Below the pieces are notes generated by a model. The model did not search any database. It was not told the DNA's origin and saw only the letters and a program-made list of their open reading frames with translations. From Sphingopyxis macrogoltabida (GTDB lineage: Bacteria; Pseudomonadota; Alphaproteobacteria; Sphingomonadales; Sphingomonadaceae): DNA of 64,000 nt. Of the stretch, positions 55,674-63,994 are shown one piece after another. Numbering within the stretch: position 1 is the stretch's first letter; the number at the start of each line of letters is the position of its first letter. The position numbers and the translations under genes were made by a program. Location of the stretch: assembly GCF_001307295.1 (NCBI RefSeq), contig NZ_CP012700.1, forward strand, positions 4,033,001-4,097,000. The letters are read 5' to 3'.

Positions 55674-55991
55674 ATGCGCCGCTCCGCCCCCCTCGCCCTC
55701 GCCGCCGCCACGCTCATGCTGGCGGCCTGCGCCTCCACCCCGGCCCGTACCGGAACATCCTATGATTGCGACCGCGGAACGCGGCTGGTCGTCAACTATC
55801 TGCCCAATGCCGCGATCGTCCGCGTCAACGGACGCCAGACGATGACCCTGCGGTCGACGCCGGCCAATATGGGCCAGATTTACGAGAACAAGAGCGGCGC
55901 CCGGCTGCATCGCACCGGCAACAGCGTGACATGGAATACCGCGCTGCGCTCGGCGCCCGAAAGCTGCCGCGTCGCGATGCGTCCGCTCTGA
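55674..55991 (+). CDS. Small lipoprotein with MliC-like lysozyme-inhibitor domain
   Basis: The product has 105 residues. The lipobox is LAAC (Cys19). The mature part (YDCDRGTRLVVNYL, AIVRVNGRQTMTLRS, CRV at the end) matches the MliC-type domain of c-type lysozyme inhibitors in the spacing of its two cysteines and strands. It would sit in the outer membrane or periplasm and may protect peptidoglycan from host or predator lysozyme. It shares a transcript with the crystallin-like gene. Confidence 0.8.
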   Translation: MRRSAPLALAAATLMLAACASTPARTGTSYDCDRGTRLVVNYLPNAAIVRVNGRQTMTLRSTPANMGQIYENKSGARLHRTGNSVTWNTALRSAPESCRVAMRPL

Positions 55992-56002
55992 AAAAGGGGG
56001 AT

Positions 56003-56031
56003 GGGCCGCCGGTAAAAGCCGGCGGCCCTTT
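56003..56031. terminator. Hairpin terminator between convergent genes
   Basis: A perfect 10-bp GC stem (56003-56012 with 56019-56028) is followed by TTTC on the plus strand; on the minus strand the hairpin comes directly after the epoxide hydrolase stop and is followed by a CCCCCTTTTT run. It can serve both genes. Confidence 0.8.
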
Positions 56032-57173
56032 CAAAGATCCATCTGTGCAAAGGCGGCGCGGACCTCGGCGGCGAACAGCTCGGGCTGTTCCCACGCGGCG
56101 AAATGGCCGCCGCGAGCCGCTTCGCTCCAATAGACGATGTTGCGATACCGCCGTTCGGCCCAGCGCCGCGACAGGCGCATGATTTCGTTCGGGAACAGGC
56201 TGCATCCCGTCGGGACGTCGATCTCGCCCGCCGCGAACTGACGGAAGCTGTGCCAATAGAGCCGCGCCGACGAAGCAGCACTGGCGGTCAGCCAATAGAG
56301 GCTGATCGTGTCGAGCATCGCATCCTTCGACACCGCCTGTTCGGGATGGCCGCCGATCGACTGGCCGCCGGGCTGGTGCCCGCAATCGGTCCAGCCGTGG
56401 AATTTCTCGGCGATCCACGCCATCTGTCCGGCCGGGGAATCGGTCAGCGCATAGCCGATCGTCTGCGGCCGCGTTGCCTGCTGCGTCGAATAGCCATTGT
56501 CCTTGGCCTGATACCAGCCGAAGCGCGCGAGATAGAGCTTCTCTTCATCGGTGAGATCGCTCATCAGCTCGGGCGGCGGCGCGCCGGTGACCATGTTGAC
56601 GTGGATGCCCGCGCAATGGCCGGCGTGATGCATGCCGATCGCCGAGGTTACCGCGCTGCCCCAGTCGCCGCCCTGCGCGAAATAGCGGTCATAGCCGAGC
56701 GCGCGCATCAGCGCGTCCCACGCGGCGGCGATCTGCTCGACATCCCAGCCGGAGCGGGTGGGCTTGCCCGAGAAACCGAAACCGGGAAGCGACGGGATGA
56801 CGAGGTGATAGTCGGCCGACAGCGGTTCGATGACGTCGAGAAATTCGAGGACCGATCCCGGCCAGCCGTGCGTCAGCACCAGCGGCCGCGCGGCAGGATT
56901 GTCCGAGCGGATATGGAGGAAATGGATATCGAGCCCGTCGACTGTGGCCAGAAAGTTGGGCCAGGTGTTGAGCCGCGCCTCGATCCGCCGCCAGTCATAT
57001 TCGTCGCGCCAATAGGTGGCGAGTTCGCGGGCGTAAGCGAGCGGAATGCCCTGATCCCAATCGTCGACCGTTTCCTTCTCGGGCCAGCGGGTGCGTGCCA
57101 GCCGGTCGCGAAGATCGTCGAGCGCGTCCTGCGGCACCTCAACGCGGAATGGGCGGATATGTTCGACGTTCAT
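56031..57173 (-). CDS. Epoxide hydrolase (alpha/beta hydrolase with EHN domain)
   Basis: The product has 380 residues. The N-terminal epoxide-hydrolase domain (about 1-105, with RLARTRWPEKETVDDWDQGIPL) is followed by the alpha/beta hydrolase fold: oxyanion HGWPGS (102-107), nucleophile Asp170 in GGDWGSAV, and His357 in RGGHFAAWEQP. These fit a juvenile-hormone/microsomal type epoxide hydrolase that opens epoxides to diols. The start is ATG 57173 with GGAAGG upstream; a GTG three bases earlier is not needed. It is the last gene of the minus-strand run. Confidence 0.93.
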   Translation of the reverse strand: MNVEHIRPFRVEVPQDALDDLRDRLARTRWPEKETVDDWDQGIPLAYARELATYWRDEYDWRRIEARLNTWPNFLATVDGLDIHFLHIRSDNPAARPLVLTHGWPGSVLEFLDVIEPLSADYHLVIPSLPGFGFSGKPTRSGWDVEQIAAAWDALMRALGYDRYFAQGGDWGSAVTSAIGMHHAGHCAGIHVNMVTGAPPPELMSDLTDEEKLYLARFGWYQAKDNGYSTQQATRPQTIGYALTDSPAGQMAWIAEKFHGWTDCGHQPGGQSIGGHPEQAVSKDAMLDTISLYWLTASAASSARLYWHSFRQFAAGEIDVPTGCSLFPNEIMRLSRRWAERRYRNIVYWSEAARGGHFAAWEQPELFAAEVRAAFAQMDL

Positions 57174-57194
57174 CACCTTCCCCTTGTGCGGTGG

Positions 57195-57683
57195 TCAGGG
57201 CCGCGCCGGCGCCTTGCAGCCGCGTTGCAGGCCGATGCCTTTCAGGAAGCCGCGGCGCACCGTCCCGGCATAGACCGCAAAGGCATAGCGGCGGCGTTCG
57301 GCATTGGCGCCGGTGACCTCGCCGATCAGCCCGCCGAACGGGATGATCGAGCCGGCCACATTGCCCGCGACGCGGCCGGTGGTTTCCTCGCGCTTCTTGC
57401 CGAGGCTCTTGTCGACCTGCTCGTTGACGTCGGGGCCGAGCACCTCGTTGAGTTCGGTAACCTCGCGGATGATCGCGGCGCATTTGCCGAGCCCGCCGAG
57501 CGAATAGGGATCGTCCTGGATCGCCAACAGCTTTTCGGGGACTTCCTTGCCGTCGAAGGGTTCGGTCACCGAATCGGCGGTTTTCTTGATCGTCGTTTCT
57601 TCGGGCGCCCCCTGTTGCGCGTAAAGCGGCGCGGCGGAGGTCAGGGCAAATAGCGAAAGCGTGAAGGCAATTTTGCGGTGCAT
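57195..57683 (-). CDS. Exported protein of unknown function
   Basis: The product has 162 residues. A signal peptide (MHRKIAFTLSLFALTSAAPLYA) is followed by a mostly helical mature part with two cysteines (GLGKCAAIIREV and LQRGCKAPARP) and a glycine-containing stretch NVAGSIIPFGGLIGEVTGA that could dip into a membrane. No family recognised. The start ATG 57683 has GGGGAG upstream. It lies between hbd and the epoxide hydrolase on the same strand. Confidence 0.75.
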   Translation of the reverse strand: MHRKIAFTLSLFALTSAAPLYAQQGAPEETTIKKTADSVTEPFDGKEVPEKLLAIQDDPYSLGGLGKCAAIIREVTELNEVLGPDVNEQVDKSLGKKREETTGRVAGNVAGSIIPFGGLIGEVTGANAERRRYAFAVYAGTVRRGFLKGIGLQRGCKAPARP

Positions 57684-57835
57684 GATCGGCTCCCCTGGCG
57701 GCGCCGGAGGGCGCCTTGTCTTACAAACGCCCGCCGGCCGTTTCGGCTCCGTTCCATCGCCGACCGCTGCCACACTGTGCAATGGCACAGCGATCGTCCA
57801 GCCATAAATGCCGGGCGGCGCGCGGCCGCTTTCCG

Positions 57836-58702
57836 TCACCGCGTCGGCACGGGCTCCGGCCCCGTCCAGTCATAGAAGCCGCGCCCGGCCTTCTTGCCGA
57901 CCCAGCCCGCCTCGACATATTTGACGAGCAGCGGCGCGGGACGGAATTTCGGATCGCCGGTGCCGCTGTAGAGCACGCGGATGATCTCGAGGCAGGTGTC
58001 GAGCCCGATGAAGTCGGCCAGCGTGATCGGCCCCATCGGATGGTTGAGGCCGAGGCGGCAGCCCGTATCGATGTCCTGCATCGACGCGACGCCTTCGCCC
58101 AAGGCAAACACCGCCTCGTTGATCAGCGGCATCAGCACGCGGTTGACGATGAAGCCCGGCGCGTCGTTGGCGTGGACGATTTCCTTGCCGAGCCCGCGGC
58201 CGAACGCCTCGACGGCGGCGAGCGTCGCGTCGCTGGTCGCGAGGCCGCGGATCAGTTCGATCAGGCCCATCACCGGGACGGGATTGAAGAAATGGACGCC
58301 GATGAAGCGCGCAGGGTCGTGCGCTGCCTGCGCGAGGCGGGTGATCGGGATCGAGCTGGTGTTGGTCGCGAGGATCGCGGTAGCCGACAGATGCGGACCG
58401 ACGCTGGCGAAGATCGCGCGCTTGACTTCCTCGCGCTCGGTCGCTGCCTCGATCACGAGGTCGGCGGGGGCGAAGGTGCTGTGATCGGCGACCGGGGTAA
58501 TCCGGCCGAGCAGCGCGTCGGCATCGGCCTGCGTCATCTTTTCCTTGGCGGCGAGACGGCCGAGTGCCTTGGCGATACCCACCTTGCCCGCTTCGGCGCG
58601 CGACATGTCGATGTCGGAGAGCAGAACGTCGTGCCCGGCGCCTGCCGAAACCTGCGCGATGCCCGCGCCCATTTGCCCTGCCCCGATGACGCCAACGATC
58701 AT
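57836..58702 (-). CDS. 3-hydroxybutyryl-CoA dehydrogenase
   Basis: The product has 288 residues. The NAD site is GVIGAGQMGAGIAQ; the catalytic His-Glu region is GVHFFNPVPVMGLIELIRG; the dimer domain has DAPGFIVNRVLMPLINEAV. It converts 3-hydroxybutyryl-CoA and acetoacetyl-CoA in fatty acid or polyhydroxybutyrate turnover. In several alphaproteobacteria, as I recall, this gene follows cobalamin adenosyltransferase and etfBA; here egtB and egtD take the place of etfBA. Confidence 0.93.
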   Translation of the reverse strand: MIVGVIGAGQMGAGIAQVSAGAGHDVLLSDIDMSRAEAGKVGIAKALGRLAAKEKMTQADADALLGRITPVADHSTFAPADLVIEAATEREEVKRAIFASVGPHLSATAILATNTSSIPITRLAQAAHDPARFIGVHFFNPVPVMGLIELIRGLATSDATLAAVEAFGRGLGKEIVHANDAPGFIVNRVLMPLINEAVFALGEGVASMQDIDTGCRLGLNHPMGPITLADFIGLDTCLEIIRVLYSGTGDPKFRPAPLLVKYVEAGWVGKKAGRGFYDWTGPEPVPTR

Positions 58703-58782
58703 ATTCTGCCCTTTCGCTATATCCTGCCCGTGCCCCTACGGCTTCGGCCGGAAGCGTCAAGGGTCAGCGTCAAGGGCGCGTA

Positions 58783-59769
58783 TCAGGGAGCCGAGCGAAA
58801 CTCGGTCGCGGCTGCAAGGATCAGCGCGAAGGCGGGATCGGCGTCGTCCCATGTCGCGAGCGGGGTCCAGCCGCCGGCGCGAAGCAGCAGGTTCGCGTCG
58901 CGCGGACCATATTTATGGCTGTTCTCGCTGTGGATCGTCTCCCCCTTCGCCATATGATAAAGCTGGCCGTCGACGGTGAAATCCATGTCGCAGGCGGCGA
59001 CGAGGTGCATTTCGATCCGCGCATGGACATCGTCCCAGATCGCGCGGTGGGAGAAATTCTCGACCGGGATGGTGCCGCCGAGCTCGCGGTTGATCCGTTC
59101 GAGCAGGTTGAGGTTGAACGCCGCGGTCACCCCGGCCGGATCGTCATAGGCGCGTTCCAATATGCCGACATCCTTGATCCGGTCGATGCCGATCAGCAGC
59201 AGTGATTCATCGCCGAGCGCCTCGCGCCAGTTGCGGAGCAGGTCGATCGCGGTGCGCGCGACCATGTTGCCGATCGTCGACCCGGGAAAGAAGCCGAGCT
59301 TGGGCAGCGGGCAGATCTCGCGCGGCAGCGCGACGCGCTGGGTGAAATCGGCCTCGACCGGATAGACCGGCAGGCCCGGAAAACGCTCCGCGAGTGCGAG
59401 CGCGCTGTCGCGGAGGAAGTCGCCTGAGATATCGACCGGGACATAAGCGGCGGGATCGATCGCGGCGAGCAGCAGCGGCGTCTTGGTCGAGCTGCCCGAC
59501 CCCAGTTCGACGACCGCGCGGCCGGGCCCGATCGCCGCCGCCATCGCGGCGGCATGGCGGGTGAGAAGGTCGGTTTCGCTGCGCGTCGGATAATATTCGG
59601 GGAGCGCGGTGATATCCTCGAACAGCGCCGAGCCGGTCGCGTCGTAGAACCAGCGCGCCGGGATCGCCTTTTGCCGCTGCGCGAGGCCCGCCCGGACGTC
59701 GGCGCGGAAGGCGACGTCGACCCCCGCATCATCGGCGGAAATCTGCCGAAGTTGACGCACAACGCCCAT
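58783..59769 (-). CDS. egtD: L-histidine N(alpha)-methyltransferase (ergothioneine synthesis)
   Basis: The product has 328 residues. It has the EgtD strings IPARWFYDATGSALFEDIT, the SAM site VVELGSGSSTKTPLLL, GFFPGSTIGNM, LLIGIDRIKD and FNLNLLERINRELGG, and the histidine-pocket region near the C-terminus. It adds three methyl groups to histidine to give hercynine in the cytoplasm. It starts one base after the egtB stop. Confidence 0.95.
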   Translation of the reverse strand: MGVVRQLRQISADDAGVDVAFRADVRAGLAQRQKAIPARWFYDATGSALFEDITALPEYYPTRSETDLLTRHAAAMAAAIGPGRAVVELGSGSSTKTPLLLAAIDPAAYVPVDISGDFLRDSALALAERFPGLPVYPVEADFTQRVALPREICPLPKLGFFPGSTIGNMVARTAIDLLRNWREALGDESLLLIGIDRIKDVGILERAYDDPAGVTAAFNLNLLERINRELGGTIPVENFSHRAIWDDVHARIEMHLVAACDMDFTVDGQLYHMAKGETIHSENSHKYGPRDANLLLRAGGWTPLATWDDADPAFALILAAATEFRSAP

Positions 59770-59770
59770 G

Positions 59771-61078
59771 TCAAAGATCCTTCGCGAGGCGAACGCCGGT
59801 GAACTGCCAGCGCTGGTGGGGGTAGAAGAAATTGCGATAGGAGGCGCGGCAATGGCCGCGCGGCGTCGCGCAGCTGCCGCCGCGCAGCACGAACTGGCCG
59901 CTCATGAACTTGCCATTATATTCGCCGACCGCGCCGGGCGCGGCGCGAAAGCCGGGATAGGGGCGATAGGCGCTGCCGGTCCATTCCCATACGCTGCCGA
60001 ACATCTGTTGCAGATCGGTGTCGGCGTCACTCGTATCGCCTGCCGGCTGGATCGGCCCCGCGCGATCGAGTTGCTGCCCCGACGCCGGATCGAACGTCGC
60101 CGCCGCGGCCTCCCACTCGATCTCGGTCGGCAGCCGCGCGCCCGCCCATGTCGCAAACGCGTCGGCCTCGTAAAAGCTGATATGGGTCACCGGCGCGGCG
60201 GGATCGATGTCCCGCCACCCCGAGAGGGTGAACTGACGCCCACCGTCCCAATAGGCGGGCGCGTCGATATCCTCGTCCTGCACCCACGCCCAGCCATCGC
60301 TGAGCCATAGCGACGGGGTGTGATAGCCGCCGTCGCCGATGAATTGCTGCCATTCGCCATTGCTCACCGCCCGGCTCGCGAGCGCGTGCGGGGTGAGAAG
60401 GGCGGAAAACTGCGGAAGTTCACAGTCGAAGGCAAAATCTTCACCCGCATGGCCGATCTGTACGACGCCCTCGGCGCCCTTGATCCAGCGCATCGGGCCG
60501 GCATCGGCCGAAGCCGCGGAAATCTGCGCAACTTCACGCGCGATTGCATCGTCTGTAGGCCATATCGCGGGGCCGAGCGGGTTCTGTGCGAAAAGATGCT
60601 TGATGTCGGTGAGCAGCAATTCCTGATGCTGCTGTTCGTGCTGGATGCCGAGGGTGACGAGCGCGTGCGCGGCCAGCGGCAACGCGGGTAGCGCGCTTTG
60701 CACCGCTGCGTCGACATGCGCGCGCCAGACGCAAATTTCGTCGAGCGACGGACGGGTCAGCAAGCCGCGTTGCGGGCGGGCGTGGCGCGGTCCTTCGGCC
60801 TCGTAATAGCTGTTGAAGAGATAGGGATAACGCGCATCGAACAGGCGATAGCCGGGGAGGTGATCGCGCAGCACGAAGGTTTCGAAAAACCATGTCGTGT
60901 GCGCAAGATGCCATTTGGCGGGCGAAGCGTCGGGCATCGACTGCGCGCTGGCGTCGGCGTCGGACAGCGCGGCGACCAGATCGAGCGACAGGCGCCGCGT
61001 CGCGGCGAAGCGGCCGCTCAGCGCCAGCATCGCGTCGGTGCCGGCGGTCAGGGGTAAAGCGTCGTTCTGGCTGGCCAT
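59771..61078 (-). CDS. egtB: Ergothioneine sulfoxide synthase EgtB
   Basis: The product has 435 residues. The N-terminal DinB-like domain holds the iron ligands: His60 in WHLAHTTWFFE and His147/His151 in GIQHEQQHQELLL. The C-terminal formylglycine-generating-enzyme-like domain (about 200-435) ends with FVLRGGSCATPRGHCRASYRNFFYPHQRWQFTGVRLA. It joins hercynine to cysteine or gamma-glutamylcysteine with O2. No C-S lyase (EgtE) or EgtA/EgtC gene is next to it, as in other proteobacterial egtBD pairs. The start ATG 61078 has GGGGGA upstream. Confidence 0.95.
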   Translation of the reverse strand: MASQNDALPLTAGTDAMLALSGRFAATRRLSLDLVAALSDADASAQSMPDASPAKWHLAHTTWFFETFVLRDHLPGYRLFDARYPYLFNSYYEAEGPRHARPQRGLLTRPSLDEICVWRAHVDAAVQSALPALPLAAHALVTLGIQHEQQHQELLLTDIKHLFAQNPLGPAIWPTDDAIAREVAQISAASADAGPMRWIKGAEGVVQIGHAGEDFAFDCELPQFSALLTPHALASRAVSNGEWQQFIGDGGYHTPSLWLSDGWAWVQDEDIDAPAYWDGGRQFTLSGWRDIDPAAPVTHISFYEADAFATWAGARLPTEIEWEAAAATFDPASGQQLDRAGPIQPAGDTSDADTDLQQMFGSVWEWTGSAYRPYPGFRAAPGAVGEYNGKFMSGQFVLRGGSCATPRGHCRASYRNFFYPHQRWQFTGVRLAKDL

Positions 61079-61178
61079 ATCGAGACAATCCCCCGAGGCG
61101 CGATTCGGTTTCGCAAGGGGAGGAATATGATGGCGCCGGGCCCGATTGTCTAGAACATTAAGGGAACATCTATGCCTC

Positions 61179-61275
61179 GTCGTGCCGAACCTTCGGCAAC
61201 GCTCAGGACAGGCTTGATCCGGCATCCATTCCTTCGGCGTCTCGGTGGACCCCGGATCAAGTCCGGGGTGACGAA
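61179..61275. repeat. Palindromic intergenic repeat, family B, copy 3
   Basis: The right end, TGGACCCCGGATCAAGTCCG GGGTGACGA, is the reverse of the left end type of copy 2. The left end has CAGGCTTGATCCGGCATCCA. It lies between the cobalamin adenosyltransferase stop and the egtB start, exactly at the junction where the neighbouring gene order departs from what I expect. Confidence 0.8.
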
Positions 61276-61283
61276 GTTCAGGA

Positions 61284-61865
61284 TCAGCGCGTTGCGCCGG
61301 GTTTCCAGAGGATGTCTCCGCCCGCCGCGGCATTGAGGTGGCGGGTCAGGACGAAGAGATGGTCCGACAGGCGATTGAGATAGGTGAGCGCGAGCGGGTT
61401 GAGGTCGCGCTCTCCGTTCGCGGCCACCGCGGCGCGTTCGGCGCGGCGCGCGACCGCGCGCGCGAGGTGGAGCCGCGCCGCCGCCTCGGTCCCGCCGGGC
61501 AGGATGAAGCTTTTGAGCGCGTCGAGACCGTCGTTCATGCCATCGATTTCGTCCTCAAGCCGGGCGATCTGGCTGGGCACGACGCGCAGTGCCATCTCGT
61601 GCGGGCCGAAACCGAACTGAATGTCGGGCGGGGTCGCAAGGTCGGCGCCGAGGTCGAACAGCTCGTTCTGGATGCGCGACAGCATCGCGGCTTCGTCACT
61701 TGCCGGGTCAAGCGCGGCGGCGGCAATGCCGACCCAACTGTTCGCTTCGTCGACATCGCCGATCGCCGCCATCAGCGGCGCCGACTTCGCGATGCGCGAG
61801 CCGTCGACGAGGCCCGTCGTGCCGTCGTCGCCGGTGCGCGTGTAGATCTTGTTGAGCTTGACCAT
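61284..61865 (-). CDS. Cob(I)alamin adenosyltransferase, PduO type
   Basis: The product has 193 residues. The ATP-binding N-terminus NKIYTRTGDDGTTGLVDG and the helix SFILPGGTEAAARLHLARAVARRAER are the PduO-type signature. It makes adenosylcobalamin from cob(I)alamin and ATP. It lies 26 bases after the HIG1-like gene on the same strand. Confidence 0.95.
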   Translation of the reverse strand: MVKLNKIYTRTGDDGTTGLVDGSRIAKSAPLMAAIGDVDEANSWVGIAAAALDPASDEAAMLSRIQNELFDLGADLATPPDIQFGFGPHEMALRVVPSQIARLEDEIDGMNDGLDALKSFILPGGTEAAARLHLARAVARRAERAAVAANGERDLNPLALTYLNRLSDHLFVLTRHLNAAAGGDILWKPGATR

Positions 61866-61891
61866 CTTATCTGCCTGGCGGCGGCGAAGCC

Positions 61892-62116
61892 CTAGCTGCC
61901 CGCGGCGAAAGCACCGATCAGGATGAGCAGCACGATGGTGATCGCCTGCCACTTCACGCGCGCCATCATCATCTTGTTCTGCATCACCTGATTCTCGCGC
62001 ACCGTGCCGTCGATCTGGGCGCGATGGCCCTGCGAGAAATAGAAGAGCCCGCGCGCGAGCGAGAAAAGGACGAAGCCGGCGGCGACCACGACGCCAAGGA
62101 CAAGCAGAAGTTCCAT
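61892..62116 (-). CDS. Small membrane protein, HIG1-domain type
   Basis: The product has 74 residues with two membrane helices (2-22 and 56-73) joined by a polar loop. The second-helix entry NKMMMARVKWQAITIVLLILI fits the HIG1 (hypoxia-induced) family pattern. Mitochondrial relatives stabilise cytochrome oxidase assemblies; whether this one does is unknown. It lies between gluQ and the adenosyltransferase gene, 9 and 26 bases away, in a transcript. Confidence 0.85.
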   Translation of the reverse strand: MELLLVLGVVVAAGFVLFSLARGLFYFSQGHRAQIDGTVRENQVMQNKMMMARVKWQAITIVLLILIGAFAAGS

Positions 62117-62125
62117 GCCCCCTAT

Positions 62126-62989
62126 TTAGGGCATTTGCAGCGAATAACCAGTGGGAAGCCGCCCGCCGCGCAAATCGGCGGCAAGCGCCCGGCCATCGAT
62201 GCCCGCATCGCGAAGCGCCGCGAGCGACGCGGCCGCGTCGCGCTTGGCGAGGCGCCGCCCGTCGGGGCCGCAGACGAGTGCGTGATGGCGATAGACCGGC
62301 GTCGGCAAGCCGAGCAGCGCCTGCAGCAGCCGGTGGACGTCGGTCGAGGCGATGAGGTCGGCGCCGCGGATGACGTGCGTCACCCCCATGGCGGCGTCGT
62401 CGAGCGTGCTCGCGAGATGATAGCTCGCCGGCGCATCCTTGCGCGCGAGGACGATATCGCCGTGCGTTTGGCTGTCGACGGTGCGCCTGCCTTGTCCCGC
62501 TTCCTCCCAGTCGAGGTCGCCCGCCAGCGCGGCGGCAGCCGCCATGTCGAGGCGCCAGCAATGCGCATCCGTCGCCATCCGGCGGTCGCGCGTCGCCGCG
62601 TCGAGGTGGCGGCAGGTGCCGGGGTAGATCGCACCCGCCGAGCCGTTCGGCGACCCGTGCGGCGCGGCGAGGCTCGCGGCGATGTCGGCGCGCGTACAGA
62701 AACAGGGATAGACAAGACCGCGGCTGCCGAGGTCGTCCAGCGCCGCGGCATAAGTGCCGAGCCGTTCGGACTGGCGCACCGCTTCGCCGTCGTGATCGAT
62801 CCCGAGCCAGGCGAGATCGGCGAGCGACGCGGCAACATAATCCTCGCGCGAGCGGCTGCCGTCGATGTCGTCGATGCGAATGCGGAATTGCCCGCTGCCG
62901 GCGCGCGCGGCGGCGTGCGCAAGCGCCGCGCTATAGGCGTGACCGAGGTGGAGATCGCCGGTCGGGCTGGGGGCGAAGCGGGTCAGCAT
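62126..62989 (-). CDS. gluQ: Glutamyl-queuosine tRNA(Asp) synthetase
   Basis: The product has 287 residues. It has the class I synthetase HIGH-type motif TRFAPSPTGDLHLGHAYSA, a zinc site made by CFC (in YPCFCTR) and the Cys of YPGTCR, and a reduced KMSKS-like CGPDGRRLAKRDAA; it lacks the anticodon-binding part of full GluRS. It attaches glutamate to queuosine in tRNA(Asp). The start is ATG 62989, matching the family N-terminus; ATG 63040 would add 17 residues but has no ribosome site. Confidence 0.93.
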   Translation of the reverse strand: MLTRFAPSPTGDLHLGHAYSAALAHAAARAGSGQFRIRIDDIDGSRSREDYVAASLADLAWLGIDHDGEAVRQSERLGTYAAALDDLGSRGLVYPCFCTRADIAASLAAPHGSPNGSAGAIYPGTCRHLDAATRDRRMATDAHCWRLDMAAAAALAGDLDWEEAGQGRRTVDSQTHGDIVLARKDAPASYHLASTLDDAAMGVTHVIRGADLIASTDVHRLLQALLGLPTPVYRHHALVCGPDGRRLAKRDAAASLAALRDAGIDGRALAADLRGGRLPTGYSLQMP

Positions 62990-63158
62990 CGCCGCGTCAT
63001 GAATCCATATGCTGTGCCGAGTCAAAGGCAATCGATCCATATCTTGCGGGCACAAGCCCCCTTGACGTCAGAATCTGATGCGGCATGTAATGATGGTGTC
63101 ATGCAGGAACGGCAGTGGCGCGCCATCCCGCGAACATAGGGGGCAGCGTTACCAAGCC

Positions 63159-63725
63159 ATGTTCCATCCCGATCTTGCCCGGCATCCCGATAGCTGTCCG
63201 GCGCTCGTCCTCAACGCCGATTATACGCCGCTCAGCTACTATCCCCTGAGCCTCTGGCCTTGGCAGACCGCGGTGAAGGCGGTGTTCCTCGACCGCGTCA
63301 CCATCGTCGAAAATTACGAGCGCGAGATCCATTCGCCGACGCGGACGATGGCGATCCCGAGTGTCATTGCGCTGCGCCAATATGTGAAGCCGTCGGAGCA
63401 TCCGGCGTTCACGCGCTTCAACCTGTTCCTGCGCGACCGTTTCGCGTGCCAATATTGCGGGTCGGGCAAGGATTTGACCTTCGATCATGTCGTACCGCGC
63501 CGGCTGGGCGGGCGCACGACCTGGGAAAATGTCACCACCGCCTGCGCGCCGTGCAACCTCAAGAAGGGCGGGCGCACCCCCAAACAGGCGCATATGCCGC
63601 TCTATCGCCAGCCCTGGCGCCCGACGAGCTGGCAGTTGCAGGACAATGGCCGCGCCTTCCCGCCCAATTATCTGCACACGAGCTGGATCGACTGGCTCTA
63701 TTGGGATGTCGAGCTGGAGGGCTGA
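63159..63725 (+). CDS. HNH endonuclease family protein
   Basis: The product has 188 residues. An N-terminal region (LVLNADYTPLSYYPLSLWPWQTAVKAVFLDRVTIVENYE) precedes the HNH core: CQYCGSG, FDHVVPRRLGG, and ENVTTACAPCNLKKGGRTP, with all four zinc-type cysteines and the catalytic histidine. This type is a conserved single gene in alphaproteobacteria, not part of a phage. A role in DNA repair or restriction has not been settled. The start ATG 63159 has only a weak ribosome site; the frame is open to 63078. Confidence 0.92.
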   Translation: MFHPDLARHPDSCPALVLNADYTPLSYYPLSLWPWQTAVKAVFLDRVTIVENYEREIHSPTRTMAIPSVIALRQYVKPSEHPAFTRFNLFLRDRFACQYCGSGKDLTFDHVVPRRLGGRTTWENVTTACAPCNLKKGGRTPKQAHMPLYRQPWRPTSWQLQDNGRAFPPNYLHTSWIDWLYWDVELEG

Positions 63726-63802
63726 CGAGCTGCGTTGGGGGGGCGTTCTTGCAGGTCAAGTCGGCGACGGCTTTGGAGTGGAGAGCTGCCGTTCGCTCTT
63801 TG

Positions 63803-63892
63803 GTGCACCCCGGCGAAAGCCGGGGGCCACGGCGTTAGAAGGCCAAGGTTGCGCAATGGCGCTCTGGGCCCCGGCTTTCGCCGGGGTACACC
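63803..63892. repeat. Palindromic intergenic repeat, family C, copy 2
   Basis: Ends CACCCCGGCGAAAGCCGGGG and GGCCCCGGCTTTCGCCGGGG form an inverted repeat closely similar to 32337-32423. It lies after the HNH gene and before the next gene. The rest of 63726-63994 shows nothing else apart from the ribosome site at 63982. Confidence 0.88.
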
Positions 63893-63994
63893 TTGCTTAT
63901 GCCCGTTTTCAACCGCCAGCGGCCTTCCATCTCGCCGCGACGCGCGATACAATCGCCTGCCTCCCGTGAAGAGACCGCTCGAAGGAGAAAGAAG

